From contig JANWHF010000340.1 in assembly GCA_025450555.1 (NCBI GenBank), positions 1-5,223 on the forward strand: a stretch of 5,223 bases of DNA, written 5' to 3'. The notes under the pieces are model-generated. The model was not told the DNA's origin, did no database searches, and was given only the letters and a program-made list of their open reading frames with translations. Positions 1 to 5,223 of this stretch are shown here, piece after piece. The translations under genes were made by a program, and so were the position numbers. Within the stretch, counting starts at the first letter, position 1, and the number at the start of each line of letters is the position of its first letter. This DNA comes from Tepidisphaeraceae bacterium (GTDB lineage: Bacteria > Planctomycetota > Phycisphaerae > Tepidisphaerales > Tepidisphaeraceae).

Positions 1-1538
1 AATATGCCGTGTAAAAACCACGCGCCGCTCTGCGCGACGCGAAAGATCCAGTAGCGGTTGCCTGCTTCATCCAGGACGTCAAAATAATCGCGCGTTTTCC
101 ATCGCCCTTTCCACCACGGGCCGGTGATGCGCTCCGGCCCGCGCGCGTGGAGCAGGCGATGCACGTCGCCGTGATCGGTAAATGAGATCGGCTGCCCCTC
201 AATGCTGGACCAGGGCACGACTATCACCTGGAGAGCGCGCGGCCGGCGTAGCAGCCGAAGAGGCCGAAGCAGATCGACGGCAGTCCGCGTGCTGTGATGA
301 ACCGCGACGGCAGCAGCGCTGTCGCGCGATCGGCAGGCTTCCTCGGGCAGATGCGATTCGACCAATTCGCCCCATTCCACCGCCGGCTGCGAGACGCGAG
401 TCGCATCAGAATCGAGCCGGGCGCGCAGCCGCTCGACCAGATGATCGAGGGCGGCGGCATCGCGCTCTTCCTGGCCGCCAATCAGGGCCGCCTGCTCATC
501 ATCCAACGGCTGGGCCGACGTGATCTTCAGGCTGATGCGGACAAATCCTTCGCGGGATTGCAGCGTTTCCAACACGCAGCCCAGCAGCTTGAACAAAGCT
601 GATTCATTGCGGCACGGTCGCGCCAGCCCCACCGTTTTTTCCACCGGCGCGCCGTAGGGTTGCTCAAAAGTCAGCTTTAATTGCCGCGCCCCTTGGCCGC
701 GCTGGGCCAGTTGCCGGGCCACCTCTCGCGTCAATTGCTGTACGGCAAAGCCAATTGCATCGAGCGATTCGACGGCCCCCTCAAATTCCAGCGAAGCGGC
801 AATGGGCGAGCGATGAGGCAGAAACAGCAAGGGTTCATGAGCCGACCCGAGGGCCTGATCGATCCGCTGAAGAATCAGCGGGCCAAACCGCGCGGCCAGA
901 TCATTGCGCGGAAGCGCGAGCAGCGCGCCGATGGTGTGAATACCCAGCGCGGCAAGAAGCTCGGTCGTTCGATGTTCCAGCCGCAAGGCTTGGGGTGGAA
1001 GCGGCGCGAGGGCATCGGGCAATTGATCGAGGGAAATGCCGCAGATTTGCTTTCCGCACGCGGCCAACGCCCAGGCCGCGCCGGCAGTTGGCGCGATGGC
1101 CAGGGATGCAGTGATTCGCAGCCCGGCCAGTGCCTTGGCTACTTTATTGCGAAAGTTGTGAAGCCCGCCAAACAGGCGCTCCACGCCCGTGGCATCCAGG
1201 AAAATCGAATTGGGCGGCTCCAGGCTGACGCCGGGGCTGAATCGCATCAGCCAATGGCCTAAGGCTCGCAACGATCGCAGATCAGCATCAGGTGTTGCAG
1301 GCAAATCGATCAACTCGCTATGCCGCGCGCGAGCCTCGGCCAGCGTCATGCCGGGATAAATTTCCTTTGGCGCATCGGGGCTGACATGAACGACGATCTG
1401 GCGATTGCCGACCGTTTCAATCAGGACAAAAGGCTTATCCAGTAGCTCGCGCCGGCAAGGCTCGCTCGCCCTGGACGAAGCTCGGCGCAGCCGATCGATC
1501 GGCCAGTTGGCCAGATGCGCGCACAGCACGTGTCTCAC
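1..1538 (-). CDS. imuB: ImuB, catalytically inactive Y-family polymerase-like mutasome adaptor (3' end cut by window edge)
   Basis: This frame reads without interruption for 512 codons from a GTG start to the window edge. The N-terminus (VLCAHLANWPIDRLRR) and the block EPPNSIFLDATG (107-118) match the palm of Y-family polymerases of the ImuB type. The usual SIDE acidic pair is replaced by Asn110-Ser111, and the N-terminal DxD is absent, so it should not polymerise DNA. Residues 190-235 look like the helix-hairpin-helix/thumb part (LLAALGIHTIGALLALP), and 245-345 like the little-finger region. QAALI at 349-353 sits where ImuB proteins carry a beta-clamp-binding peptide, just before LVERLRARL. 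The C-terminal block (ERITGPWW, RDYFDVLDEAGNRYWIFR, WFLHGI) is the conserved ImuB tail, so probably only a few residues are missing. Known role: bridges ImuA, DnaE2 and the sliding clamp in damage-induced mutagenesis. It is translated after imuA from an internal GGAGG. The family call is firm; inactivity is inferred from the missing residues. Confidence 0.93.
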   Translation of the reverse strand, partial: MRHVLCAHLANWPIDRLRRASSRASEPCRRELLDKPFVLIETVGNRQIVVHVSPDAPKEIYPGMTLAEARARHSELIDLPATPDADLRSLRALGHWLMRFSPGVSLEPPNSIFLDATGVERLFGGLHNFRNKVAKALAGLRITASLAIAPTAGAAWALAACGKQICGISLDQLPDALAPLPPQALRLEHRTTELLAALGIHTIGALLALPRNDLAARFGPLILQRIDQALGSAHEPLLFLPHRSPIAASLEFEGAVESLDAIGFAVQQLTREVARQLAQRGQGARQLKLTFEQPYGAPVEKTVGLARPCRNESALFKLLGCVLETLQSREGFVRISLKITSAQPLDDEQAALIGGQEERDAAALDHLVERLRARLDSDATRVSQPAVEWGELVESHLPEEACRSRDSAAAVAVHHSTRTAVDLLRPLRLLRRPRALQVIVVPWSSIEGQPISFTDHGDVHRLLHARGPERITGPWWKGRWKTRDYFDVLDEAGNRYWIFRVAQSGAWFLHGI

Positions 1539-1541
1539 GGT
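1435..1541 (-). other. Out-of-frame overlap of the imuA 3' end with the imuB 5' end
   Basis: The strict coding overlap is 1435-1538, or 104 nt. The last 34 codons of imuA (about residues 235-268) are read in a different frame from the first 34-35 codons of imuB. Both readings look real at the start of the overlap: ImuA still shows its family-like strand LLLEVDRETRAV at the boundary, and ImuB shows its conserved N-terminus. The ImuA residues after about 250 (AAPSFVQGERALPARATG) have no motif I recognise and may be a tail extended by the overlap. Confidence 0.75.
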
Positions 1542-2241
1542 CTACCTCCAGAAGAAGGACTTGGCTGGTTCGTCCGGGGTTGAACGAAGACCGTCTTCCG
1601 TGACCGTGGAGAAGTTCCACGTTCCATCGCTGCACCTGTGGGCTGCCCGGGGCCGGCTCAATCAGCCAGCGGCTGGCGGCCGCGTAGGTGGCGATATTTC
1701 GCGACTCATAGCGGCGCATGAGGACCCCCACGCCGCCCCCGCGCTCGGCAGCAAGCTGCAGCCGGCGCGCTTCGATGGGCGAAAGCTTGTCGATGCTGGC
1801 CACCGTCGCGCTCAGGCCAGGGCATCGCAGGCATTCAGCCAGCGCCCACATCTGCTCGGATCGGCCGGCGCAGCGCAGCAGCACGAGACGGCGAAGATCG
1901 ATTCCCGCGGCAGCCACCGCCGGCAGGTACAATTCGCGATCCGGATCGCACCAGGCAATCGCCCCGCCGTTCTCCTGCGCCGCCCGCGCCAGCAATAGCG
2001 CAAACGAGAGCGGAAAGCCGGCCGACTTGCGCCACAGCAACTCATGCACGGCACCGCCCTGAAACTGCCCATGCGGAGCCATTTCATCCAATGCTTCGAT
2101 GCCTGTGCGAAACCCGCGCCGGCTGGCCATCGGCGTCGCCTTGATTTCCATCAGCCGGCGCAATGCGGCAGTGCTGTTTGAAAAATGAGTCGCCAGGGTT
2201 TGCACGGTGTTAGGGTATTGGTTTTGAGAATCCTCCGTCAA
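1435..2241 (-). CDS. imuA: ImuA, RecA-like SOS mutagenesis protein
   Basis: A 268-residue protein, close to the usual ImuA length. Family blocks seen in order: FRTGIEALDEMAP (44-56), QGGAVHELLWR (61-71), IAWCDPDRELYLPAVAAAGIDLRRLVLLR (95-123), ECLRCPGLSATVASIDKLSPIEARRLQLAAERG (136-168) and RWLIEPAPGSP...WNVELLHG (191-213). These follow the RecA/SulA-like fold. The Walker A position reads WRKSAGFPLS (70-79) with no GKT/GKS, as is usual in ImuA, so ATP binding is doubtful. Known role: partner of ImuB, RecA and DnaE2 in error-prone repair. It is the first gene of a leftward pair with imuB and overlaps it by 104 nt. The start is uncertain. The TTG at 2241 is the only start codon between the upstream in-frame TGA and codon 13, but its purine-rich GGGGA lies directly against it. 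GTG at codon 13 (2205) or ATG at codon 31 (2151) are alternatives. The TTG keeps a predicted N-terminal helix (TLATHFSNSTAALRRLMEI). Confidence 0.9.
   Translation of the reverse strand: MTEDSQNQYPNTVQTLATHFSNSTAALRRLMEIKATPMASRRGFRTGIEALDEMAPHGQFQGGAVHELLWRKSAGFPLSFALLLARAAQENGGAIAWCDPDRELYLPAVAAAGIDLRRLVLLRCAGRSEQMWALAECLRCPGLSATVASIDKLSPIEARRLQLAAERGGGVGVLMRRYESRNIATYAAASRWLIEPAPGSPQVQRWNVELLHGHGRRSSFNPGRTSQVLLLEVDRETRAVRASGQLADRSAAPSFVQGERALPARATG
1545..1549 (-). promoter_or_regulatory. Ribosome binding site of imuB, inside imuA
   Basis: A perfect GGAGG on the minus strand lies 6 nt before the GTG at 1538. It decides the imuB start. The next Met codon, at residue 64, would remove the conserved VLCAHLANWPIDRLRR segment. 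The site lies within the imuA coding sequence, so imuB is expected to be translated from the same message as imuA. Confidence 0.8.
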
Positions 2242-2248
2242 TCCCCAC

Positions 2249-2264
2249 TTGTCCGGATTTGTTC
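2249..2264. repeat. Imperfect direct repeat TTGTCC-N4-TTGTTC beside the imuA start
   Basis: TTGTCC (2249-2254) and TTGTTC (2259-2264) differ by one base and are spaced 10 bp start to start, one helical turn. The pair lies 8-23 nt upstream of the proposed imuA TTG. It could be half of an operator, but the motif is short and chance is a real alternative. Confidence 0.35.
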
Positions 2265-2350
2265 AATGAGGGTGAAACGTGGCGCGAAATTGCTCGCTGG
2301 CTAAAAATCTTGCGGATCGCATCTCACGCATCCACAATGCAATTAAGGTC

Positions 2351-2366
2351 AGTTCAACGAAGTTCA
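2351..2366. repeat. Perfect direct repeat AGTTCA-N4-AGTTCA upstream of the phospholipase start
   Basis: AGTTCA occurs at 2351-2356 and again at 2361-2366, a 10-bp period. It lies just upstream of the phospholipase ribosome binding site. The shared core with the other end of the intergenic region is GTYC-N6-GTTC. Regulatory function is inference only. Confidence 0.4.
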
Positions 2367-2371
2367 GCAGC

Positions 2372-2376
2372 GAGGA
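2372..2376 (+). promoter_or_regulatory. Ribosome binding site of the phospholipase C gene
   Basis: GAGGA lies 8 nt before the ATG at 2385. It selects this ATG over the in-frame TTG at 2259, which would add 42 residues ahead of the twin-arginine signal. Confidence 0.75.
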
Positions 2377-2384
2377 AACATTCA

Positions 2385-4895
2385 ATGCCCACGCGACGCC
2401 AATTTCTAAAAACCGCCCTCGTGGCATCCGGCGCGGCGGGCATCGCGGGGGCGTTTCCGGAGTCGATCCGCAAAGCGCTGGCGATCGAGCCGGAGCCGGG
2501 CAGCACTTATCTTGATGCCGAGCATGTCGTCATCCTCATGCAGGAGAACCGCTCGTTCGATCACTGCTTCGGCAGCCTGCGCGGCGTGCGCGGATTCAAC
2601 GATCCGCGAGCCATCACACTTCCCGATGGAAACCCGGTCTGGGTGCAGGCGAATTCTGTCGGGCAGCGGTACGTTCCATTTCGATTGAACATCAAAGATA
2701 CCCAGGCCACCTGGATGGGCTCACTCCCGCACACCTGGGCCGATCAGCAGGATGCGCGCAATGATGGGCACTACGACCGATGGCTGCCCGCAAAGCGATC
2801 AGGCCATCGCGCTTACGCAGATTTGCCGCTGACGCTGGGCTATTACACGCGCGAGGATATTCCCTTCTATTACGACCTGGCCGATGCCTTTACGATTTGC
2901 GATCAGCATTTCTGTTCCTCACTGACTGGTACAACCCCAAATCGTTTGCATCTGTGGACAGGAACCATCCGCGCAAAGCAAAGTTCCAATTCACCGGCCA
3001 ATGTCCGCAATGAAGATGTGGACTACGGCGCGTGGGCAAGCTGGAAGACTTTCCCGGAGCGGCTGGAGGAACATGGGACCTCATGGAAGATCTATCAGAA
3101 TGAGATCACCATGGAATCGGGGTTGAGTGACGAGCAAGCCGCCTGGCTGGCGAACTTCGGCGATAATCCCATCGAGTATTTTTCGCAGTTCAATGTTCAA
3201 TATGCACCACGCCGTCGGCAGTACATTGCGCGGCGCATCGAAGGAATTCCTCACGAAATTGAGGCGATGAAAGGAAAGCTCGCGCAAGTCAGCGGGCGAG
3301 AAAAAGTTGCCCTTTCAAAACAAGTTGATCATTTGGCCGGCCAATTGAAGCAGTTCAAAGAGGAGGCAGCGCAATTCACCGACGCAAACTTTGAGAAGTT
3401 GCCGGCCGATGCAAAAAGCATTCATTCGAAGGCCTTTTGCGCCAATGCGGACGATCCCGATTACCGGGAATTAACGCAAATCAGCTACAGCGAAGATGGC
3501 AAGACGCATCACGTTAATGCCCCTAAAGGCGATGTTCTCTATCAATTTCGCAAGGATGTTGCTGACGGAAAACTGCCGGCGGTTTCATGGCTGGTCGCGC
3601 CGGAACGATTCTCCGATCATCCCAGTTCGGCATGGTTTGGCGCTTGGTACGTCTCTCAGGTGCTCGACATTCTCACGCAGAATCCCAAGGTCTGGGAAAA
3701 GACGATTTTCATCCTGACCTACGACGAAAATGACGGCTATTTCGATCACGTGCCGCCGTTTGTCGCGCCGAGGCCGGATCACGAGGAAACCGGAAAGGTT
3801 TCGAAAGGAATCGACACCTCGATCGAGTATGTGGAGTTGGCGGACGATTTGAAAAGAACTTCCGCTCGTCATGCTCGAGGCGGGCCAATTGGCCTGGGCT
3901 TTCGTGTGCCGATGATTGTCGCCTCCCCCTGGAGCCGGGGCGGTGTGGTTTGTTCTCAAGTCTTCGATCATACCTCCGTCCTGCAACTGCTGGAGAAATG
4001 GCTGACGCACAAGAGCGGCCGAAAGATCGTTGAGCCGAACATCAGCGCGTGGCGCCGCACCGTCTGTGGCGATCTCTCCTCGGCCTTTGGACTGACTGAA
4101 GATAAGAAGGATGCTCTGGCATTTCCGCCGCGCGACGAGTTTATCGCGCAGATTGAACGGGCGCGATCGAAGAAATTGCCGGATGATTTTGCACCGCTGA
4201 CTGCCGGGCAGCTAAAAGCCCTCAATGACAACCCACAAAAGAATTCCTTTTTGCCTCGACAGGAACCTGGTCTCCGTCGCTCGGCGGCGCTTCCCTACCA
4301 ACTGGATGTCCGCGGCGCACTGAATGAGGCCCGAAATCAATTTGTAGTAAAGTTCAAAGCTGGTGCCGATCGTTTTGGACCTGCGTCGGCTGGAGCGCCG
4401 TTCGTTGCTTATGCCATCCTCGGCCCCGGGAAGATCAAGGTACGGAATTATGCGGTTGCTGCCGGCAACGAGATTGAAGATTCGTGGCGGCTCGATGCAT
4501 TCGAGAATGGCGCCTATCACATCCGCGTCTGTGGCCCGAACGGGTTTTTTCGAGAGTTTGTCGGCTCAGCCACTGCTTGGCTACTAAAGATCGGGCTTGG
4601 TTACTCATATGTACCAAATTCGCGCGATTTGTCGGGAGATGTCGAAGCAATAGTCGAGCCATATCCCCAGCAGCTGCCGATTGATATTGAGTTGGAAGGC
4701 TTTGCTTATGGACCAGATATCCTTCGTACGGTCTCAAAGATGGGAGTTTTTAATTTCTTCAAAATCGACGCCAGCAAGAGCTTTGGCTGGTACGACTTTG
4801 CCATACGAACGTCCGACCAAAAGTTCCAGCAGCGTTACGCGGGCCGGGTGGAAACGGGCCGATGGAGCATGAGCGACCCGCAAATTGGAGGCTGA
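2385..4895 (+). CDS. Tat-exported phosphocholine-specific-type phospholipase C (phosphoesterase family)
   Basis: An 836-residue protein. Residues 1-33 are a twin-arginine signal: TRRQFLKT (3-10), an Ala/Gly-rich stretch and an ALA cleavage site at 31-33. It should be exported folded and act on lipid head groups outside the cytoplasm, releasing diacylglycerol and a phosphorylated head group. The phosphoesterase domain carries HVVILMQENRSFDHCFG (47-63; Glu54/Asn55 likely metal ligands), TGTTPNR (181-187; Thr183 or Thr184 likely nucleophile), PERFSDHPSS (406-415; His412), TYDENDGYFDHV (445-456; Asp447/Glu448) and FDHTSVLQLLEKW (527-539). After about residue 635 come two beta-rich C-terminal modules of the DUF756 type, ending in GWYDFAIR, RYAGRVETGRWSMSDPQIGG (817-836). 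Residues about 245-380 are an insertion relative to PlcH/PlcN-like enzymes, with a charged helical stretch at about 283-330. All recognised catalytic motifs are intact. Head-group preference cannot be read from the sequence, so phosphatidylcholine is only the family expectation. It stands alone as a transcription unit on this strand. Confidence 0.92.
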   Translation: MPTRRQFLKTALVASGAAGIAGAFPESIRKALAIEPEPGSTYLDAEHVVILMQENRSFDHCFGSLRGVRGFNDPRAITLPDGNPVWVQANSVGQRYVPFRLNIKDTQATWMGSLPHTWADQQDARNDGHYDRWLPAKRSGHRAYADLPLTLGYYTREDIPFYYDLADAFTICDQHFCSSLTGTTPNRLHLWTGTIRAKQSSNSPANVRNEDVDYGAWASWKTFPERLEEHGTSWKIYQNEITMESGLSDEQAAWLANFGDNPIEYFSQFNVQYAPRRRQYIARRIEGIPHEIEAMKGKLAQVSGREKVALSKQVDHLAGQLKQFKEEAAQFTDANFEKLPADAKSIHSKAFCANADDPDYRELTQISYSEDGKTHHVNAPKGDVLYQFRKDVADGKLPAVSWLVAPERFSDHPSSAWFGAWYVSQVLDILTQNPKVWEKTIFILTYDENDGYFDHVPPFVAPRPDHEETGKVSKGIDTSIEYVELADDLKRTSARHARGGPIGLGFRVPMIVASPWSRGGVVCSQVFDHTSVLQLLEKWLTHKSGRKIVEPNISAWRRTVCGDLSSAFGLTEDKKDALAFPPRDEFIAQIERARSKKLPDDFAPLTAGQLKALNDNPQKNSFLPRQEPGLRRSAALPYQLDVRGALNEARNQFVVKFKAGADRFGPASAGAPFVAYAILGPGKIKVRNYAVAAGNEIEDSWRLDAFENGAYHIRVCGPNGFFREFVGSATAWLLKIGLGYSYVPNSRDLSGDVEAIVEPYPQQLPIDIELEGFAYGPDILRTVSKMGVFNFFKIDASKSFGWYDFAIRTSDQKFQQRYAGRVETGRWSMSDPQIGG
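3231..3374 (+). other. Charged helical, probably coiled-coil segment inside the phospholipase
   Basis: Residues about 283-330 of the phospholipase are rich in Lys, Glu, Gln, Ala and Leu with hydrophobic residues at heptad-like spacing (IEGIPHEIEAMKGKLAQV, then VDHLAGQLKQFKEEAAQF). They contain no catalytic motif and interrupt the phosphoesterase core between the TTPNR block and the SDHPSS block. The DNA at 3241-3360 is about 47% GC by hand count, against about 70% at 2701-2760. Lys/Gln-rich codons may explain that without foreign origin. Confidence 0.55.
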
Positions 4896-4898
4896 AGT

Positions 4899-5223
4899 TC
4901 ACGAACCGCCACGATCCGGCAGTTCCCATATCATTCCCGCCGGCCCTGCATTCACGATTGGTGTTCCATTGAGCGTTGCACTCTTGCCTGCACTGGCATG
5001 AACGTGTCCTGAAACCACCAGGAGAGGCTTCTTCTGAAGAATCAAATCGCGAACGGCCGTGCTCCCGAGACTTTGTCCCGAAGAAGATCGATCAAGCAAT
5101 CCCTTCGGCGGAGAATGTGAAACCAGTACGGCGTGATCCGGACACACCTCCAGAAGTTTCGCGGCCTGCTCTTCCGATAGATCAAAACTCCAATCGCCAA
5201 ACGGTGTCACCGGCACTCCGCCG
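4899..5223 (-). CDS. Calcineurin-like metallophosphoesterase, Icc-related (C-terminal part only)
   Basis: The frame is open at the right window edge, so the N-terminus is missing; 108 codons, the first incomplete, are visible. The visible part begins GGVPVTPFGDW. It has VSHSPPKG, with the metal-binding His of the SHxPP block, then GSTAVRDLI, KKPLLVVSGHVHASAGK with the GHxH metal motif, and TPIVNAGPAGM. This order matches the C-terminal half of Icc-related predicted phosphoesterases (COG2129-like). The DxH, GDxxD and GNHD/E motifs should lie in the part outside the window. GTG at 5216 (the Val of GGVPVTPF) lies inside the domain and is not the real start. Such proteins bind two metal ions and hydrolyse phosphoester bonds; the substrate cannot be told. 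No signal peptide can be assessed. The gene faces the phospholipase gene, with 3 nt between stop codons, so it belongs to another operon. Confidence 0.85.
   Translation of the reverse strand, partial: GGVPVTPFGDWSFDLSEEQAAKLLEVCPDHAVLVSHSPPKGLLDRSSSGQSLGSTAVRDLILQKKPLLVVSGHVHASAGKSATLNGTPIVNAGPAGMIWELPDRGGS

Larger units (their letters stand above)
2242..2384. promoter_or_regulatory. Divergent control region between imuA and the phospholipase C gene
   Basis: These 143 bp separate two gene starts that point away from each other, so promoters for both must lie here or within the gene starts. I could not assign a convincing -35/-10 pair on either strand; AT-rich CTAAAAATCT near 2301-2310 is the only loose -10-like stretch. 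I saw no E. coli-type LexA box (CTG-N10-CAG), no Bacillus-type GAAC-N4-GTTC box and no exact GTTC-N7-GTTC box. Two GTYC-N6-GTTC direct repeats are present, one near each gene. No small ORF with a good start is evident. Confidence 0.55.

Noticed and set aside
681..1262. Long open frame on the plus strand (193 codons)
   Set aside because: It lies antisense to imuB, which has clear family motifs throughout; its translation is Arg/Gln-rich with no recognisable motif. It is a shadow of the GC-rich codon pattern.
1569..1586. GTTC-N10-GAAC inverted repeat that looks like an operator
   Set aside because: It lies inside the imuA coding sequence, the arms are only 4 bp and the spacing fits no LexA box I know. 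It is likely chance.
1405..1998. Long open frame on the plus strand (197 codons)
   Set aside because: It is antisense to imuA and the imuA/imuB overlap, has low-complexity composition and no motifs, and is explained as a shadow frame.
2262..2276. TTCA-N7-TGAA inverted repeat in the divergent region
   Set aside because: The 4-bp arms are too short to separate from chance. The direct repeats nearby are the stronger signal.
2351..2366. Reading the AGTTCA direct repeat as a Pho box because a phospholipase gene follows
   Set aside because: Known Pho boxes have an 11-bp period and different half-site sequences; here the period is 10 bp and the half-sites do not match.
2259..2384. In-frame extension of the phospholipase upstream to a TTG at 2259, adding 42 residues
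   Set aside because: It would bury the twin-arginine signal behind a non-signal N-terminus. The ATG at 2385 has a good GAGGA 8 nt upstream.
3585..4010. Open frame on the minus strand (141 codons)
   Set aside because: It is antisense to the catalytic TYDENDGYFDHV region of the phospholipase, with no domain or ribosome binding site support.
4916..4943. CCGGC ... GCCGG arms near the convergent junction as a terminator
   Set aside because: The loop is about 18 nt, the stem only 5 bp and no T-run follows on either strand.

Overview
The window holds four protein-coding genes in a compact bacterial layout with about 57-60% GC by eye. Two genes run off the window ends. Leftward from the centre is an imuA-imuB pair, the accessory half of the SOS-inducible mutasome. 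Rightward from the centre is a large Tat-exported phospholipase C of the phosphocholine-specific family. At the right edge, facing the phospholipase, is the C-terminal half of a calcineurin-like metallophosphoesterase. I see no RNA genes, mobile elements, CRISPR arrays or long repeats.

Layout. imuB (1-1538, minus) is open at the left edge but probably lacks only a few C-terminal residues. imuA (1435-2241, minus) lies upstream of it and overlaps it by 104 nt in another frame. A 143-bp divergent intergenic region (2242-2384) separates imuA from the phospholipase gene (2385-4895, plus). Only 3 nt (4896-4898) separate the phospholipase stop from the stop of the metallophosphoesterase gene (4899-5223, minus).

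How the genes relate. ImuA and ImuB are expected to work together, with a DnaE2-type polymerase that would lie outside the window, in damage-induced translesion synthesis. ImuB lacks the acidic polymerase residues and carries a clamp-binding-like peptide, as expected of an adaptor. The phospholipase is a separate, exported activity that shares only the divergent control region with imuAB. The metallophosphoesterase is convergent and so cannot be in the phospholipase operon.

Organism. The imuAB pair, the phospholipase with its two C-terminal domains and a coiled-coil insertion, and the moderately high GC suggest a Gram-negative soil or water bacterium. Planctomycetota, Acidobacteriota or Verrucomicrobiota-like lineages fit the style of the proteins, but this is impression only and no marker gene here settles it.

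I did not find a clearly new system. The points most worth a second look are the long imuA/imuB overlap with an internal ribosome binding site, a pair of similar GTYC-N6-GTTC direct repeats at the two ends of the divergent promoter region, and the charged helical insertion in the phospholipase.
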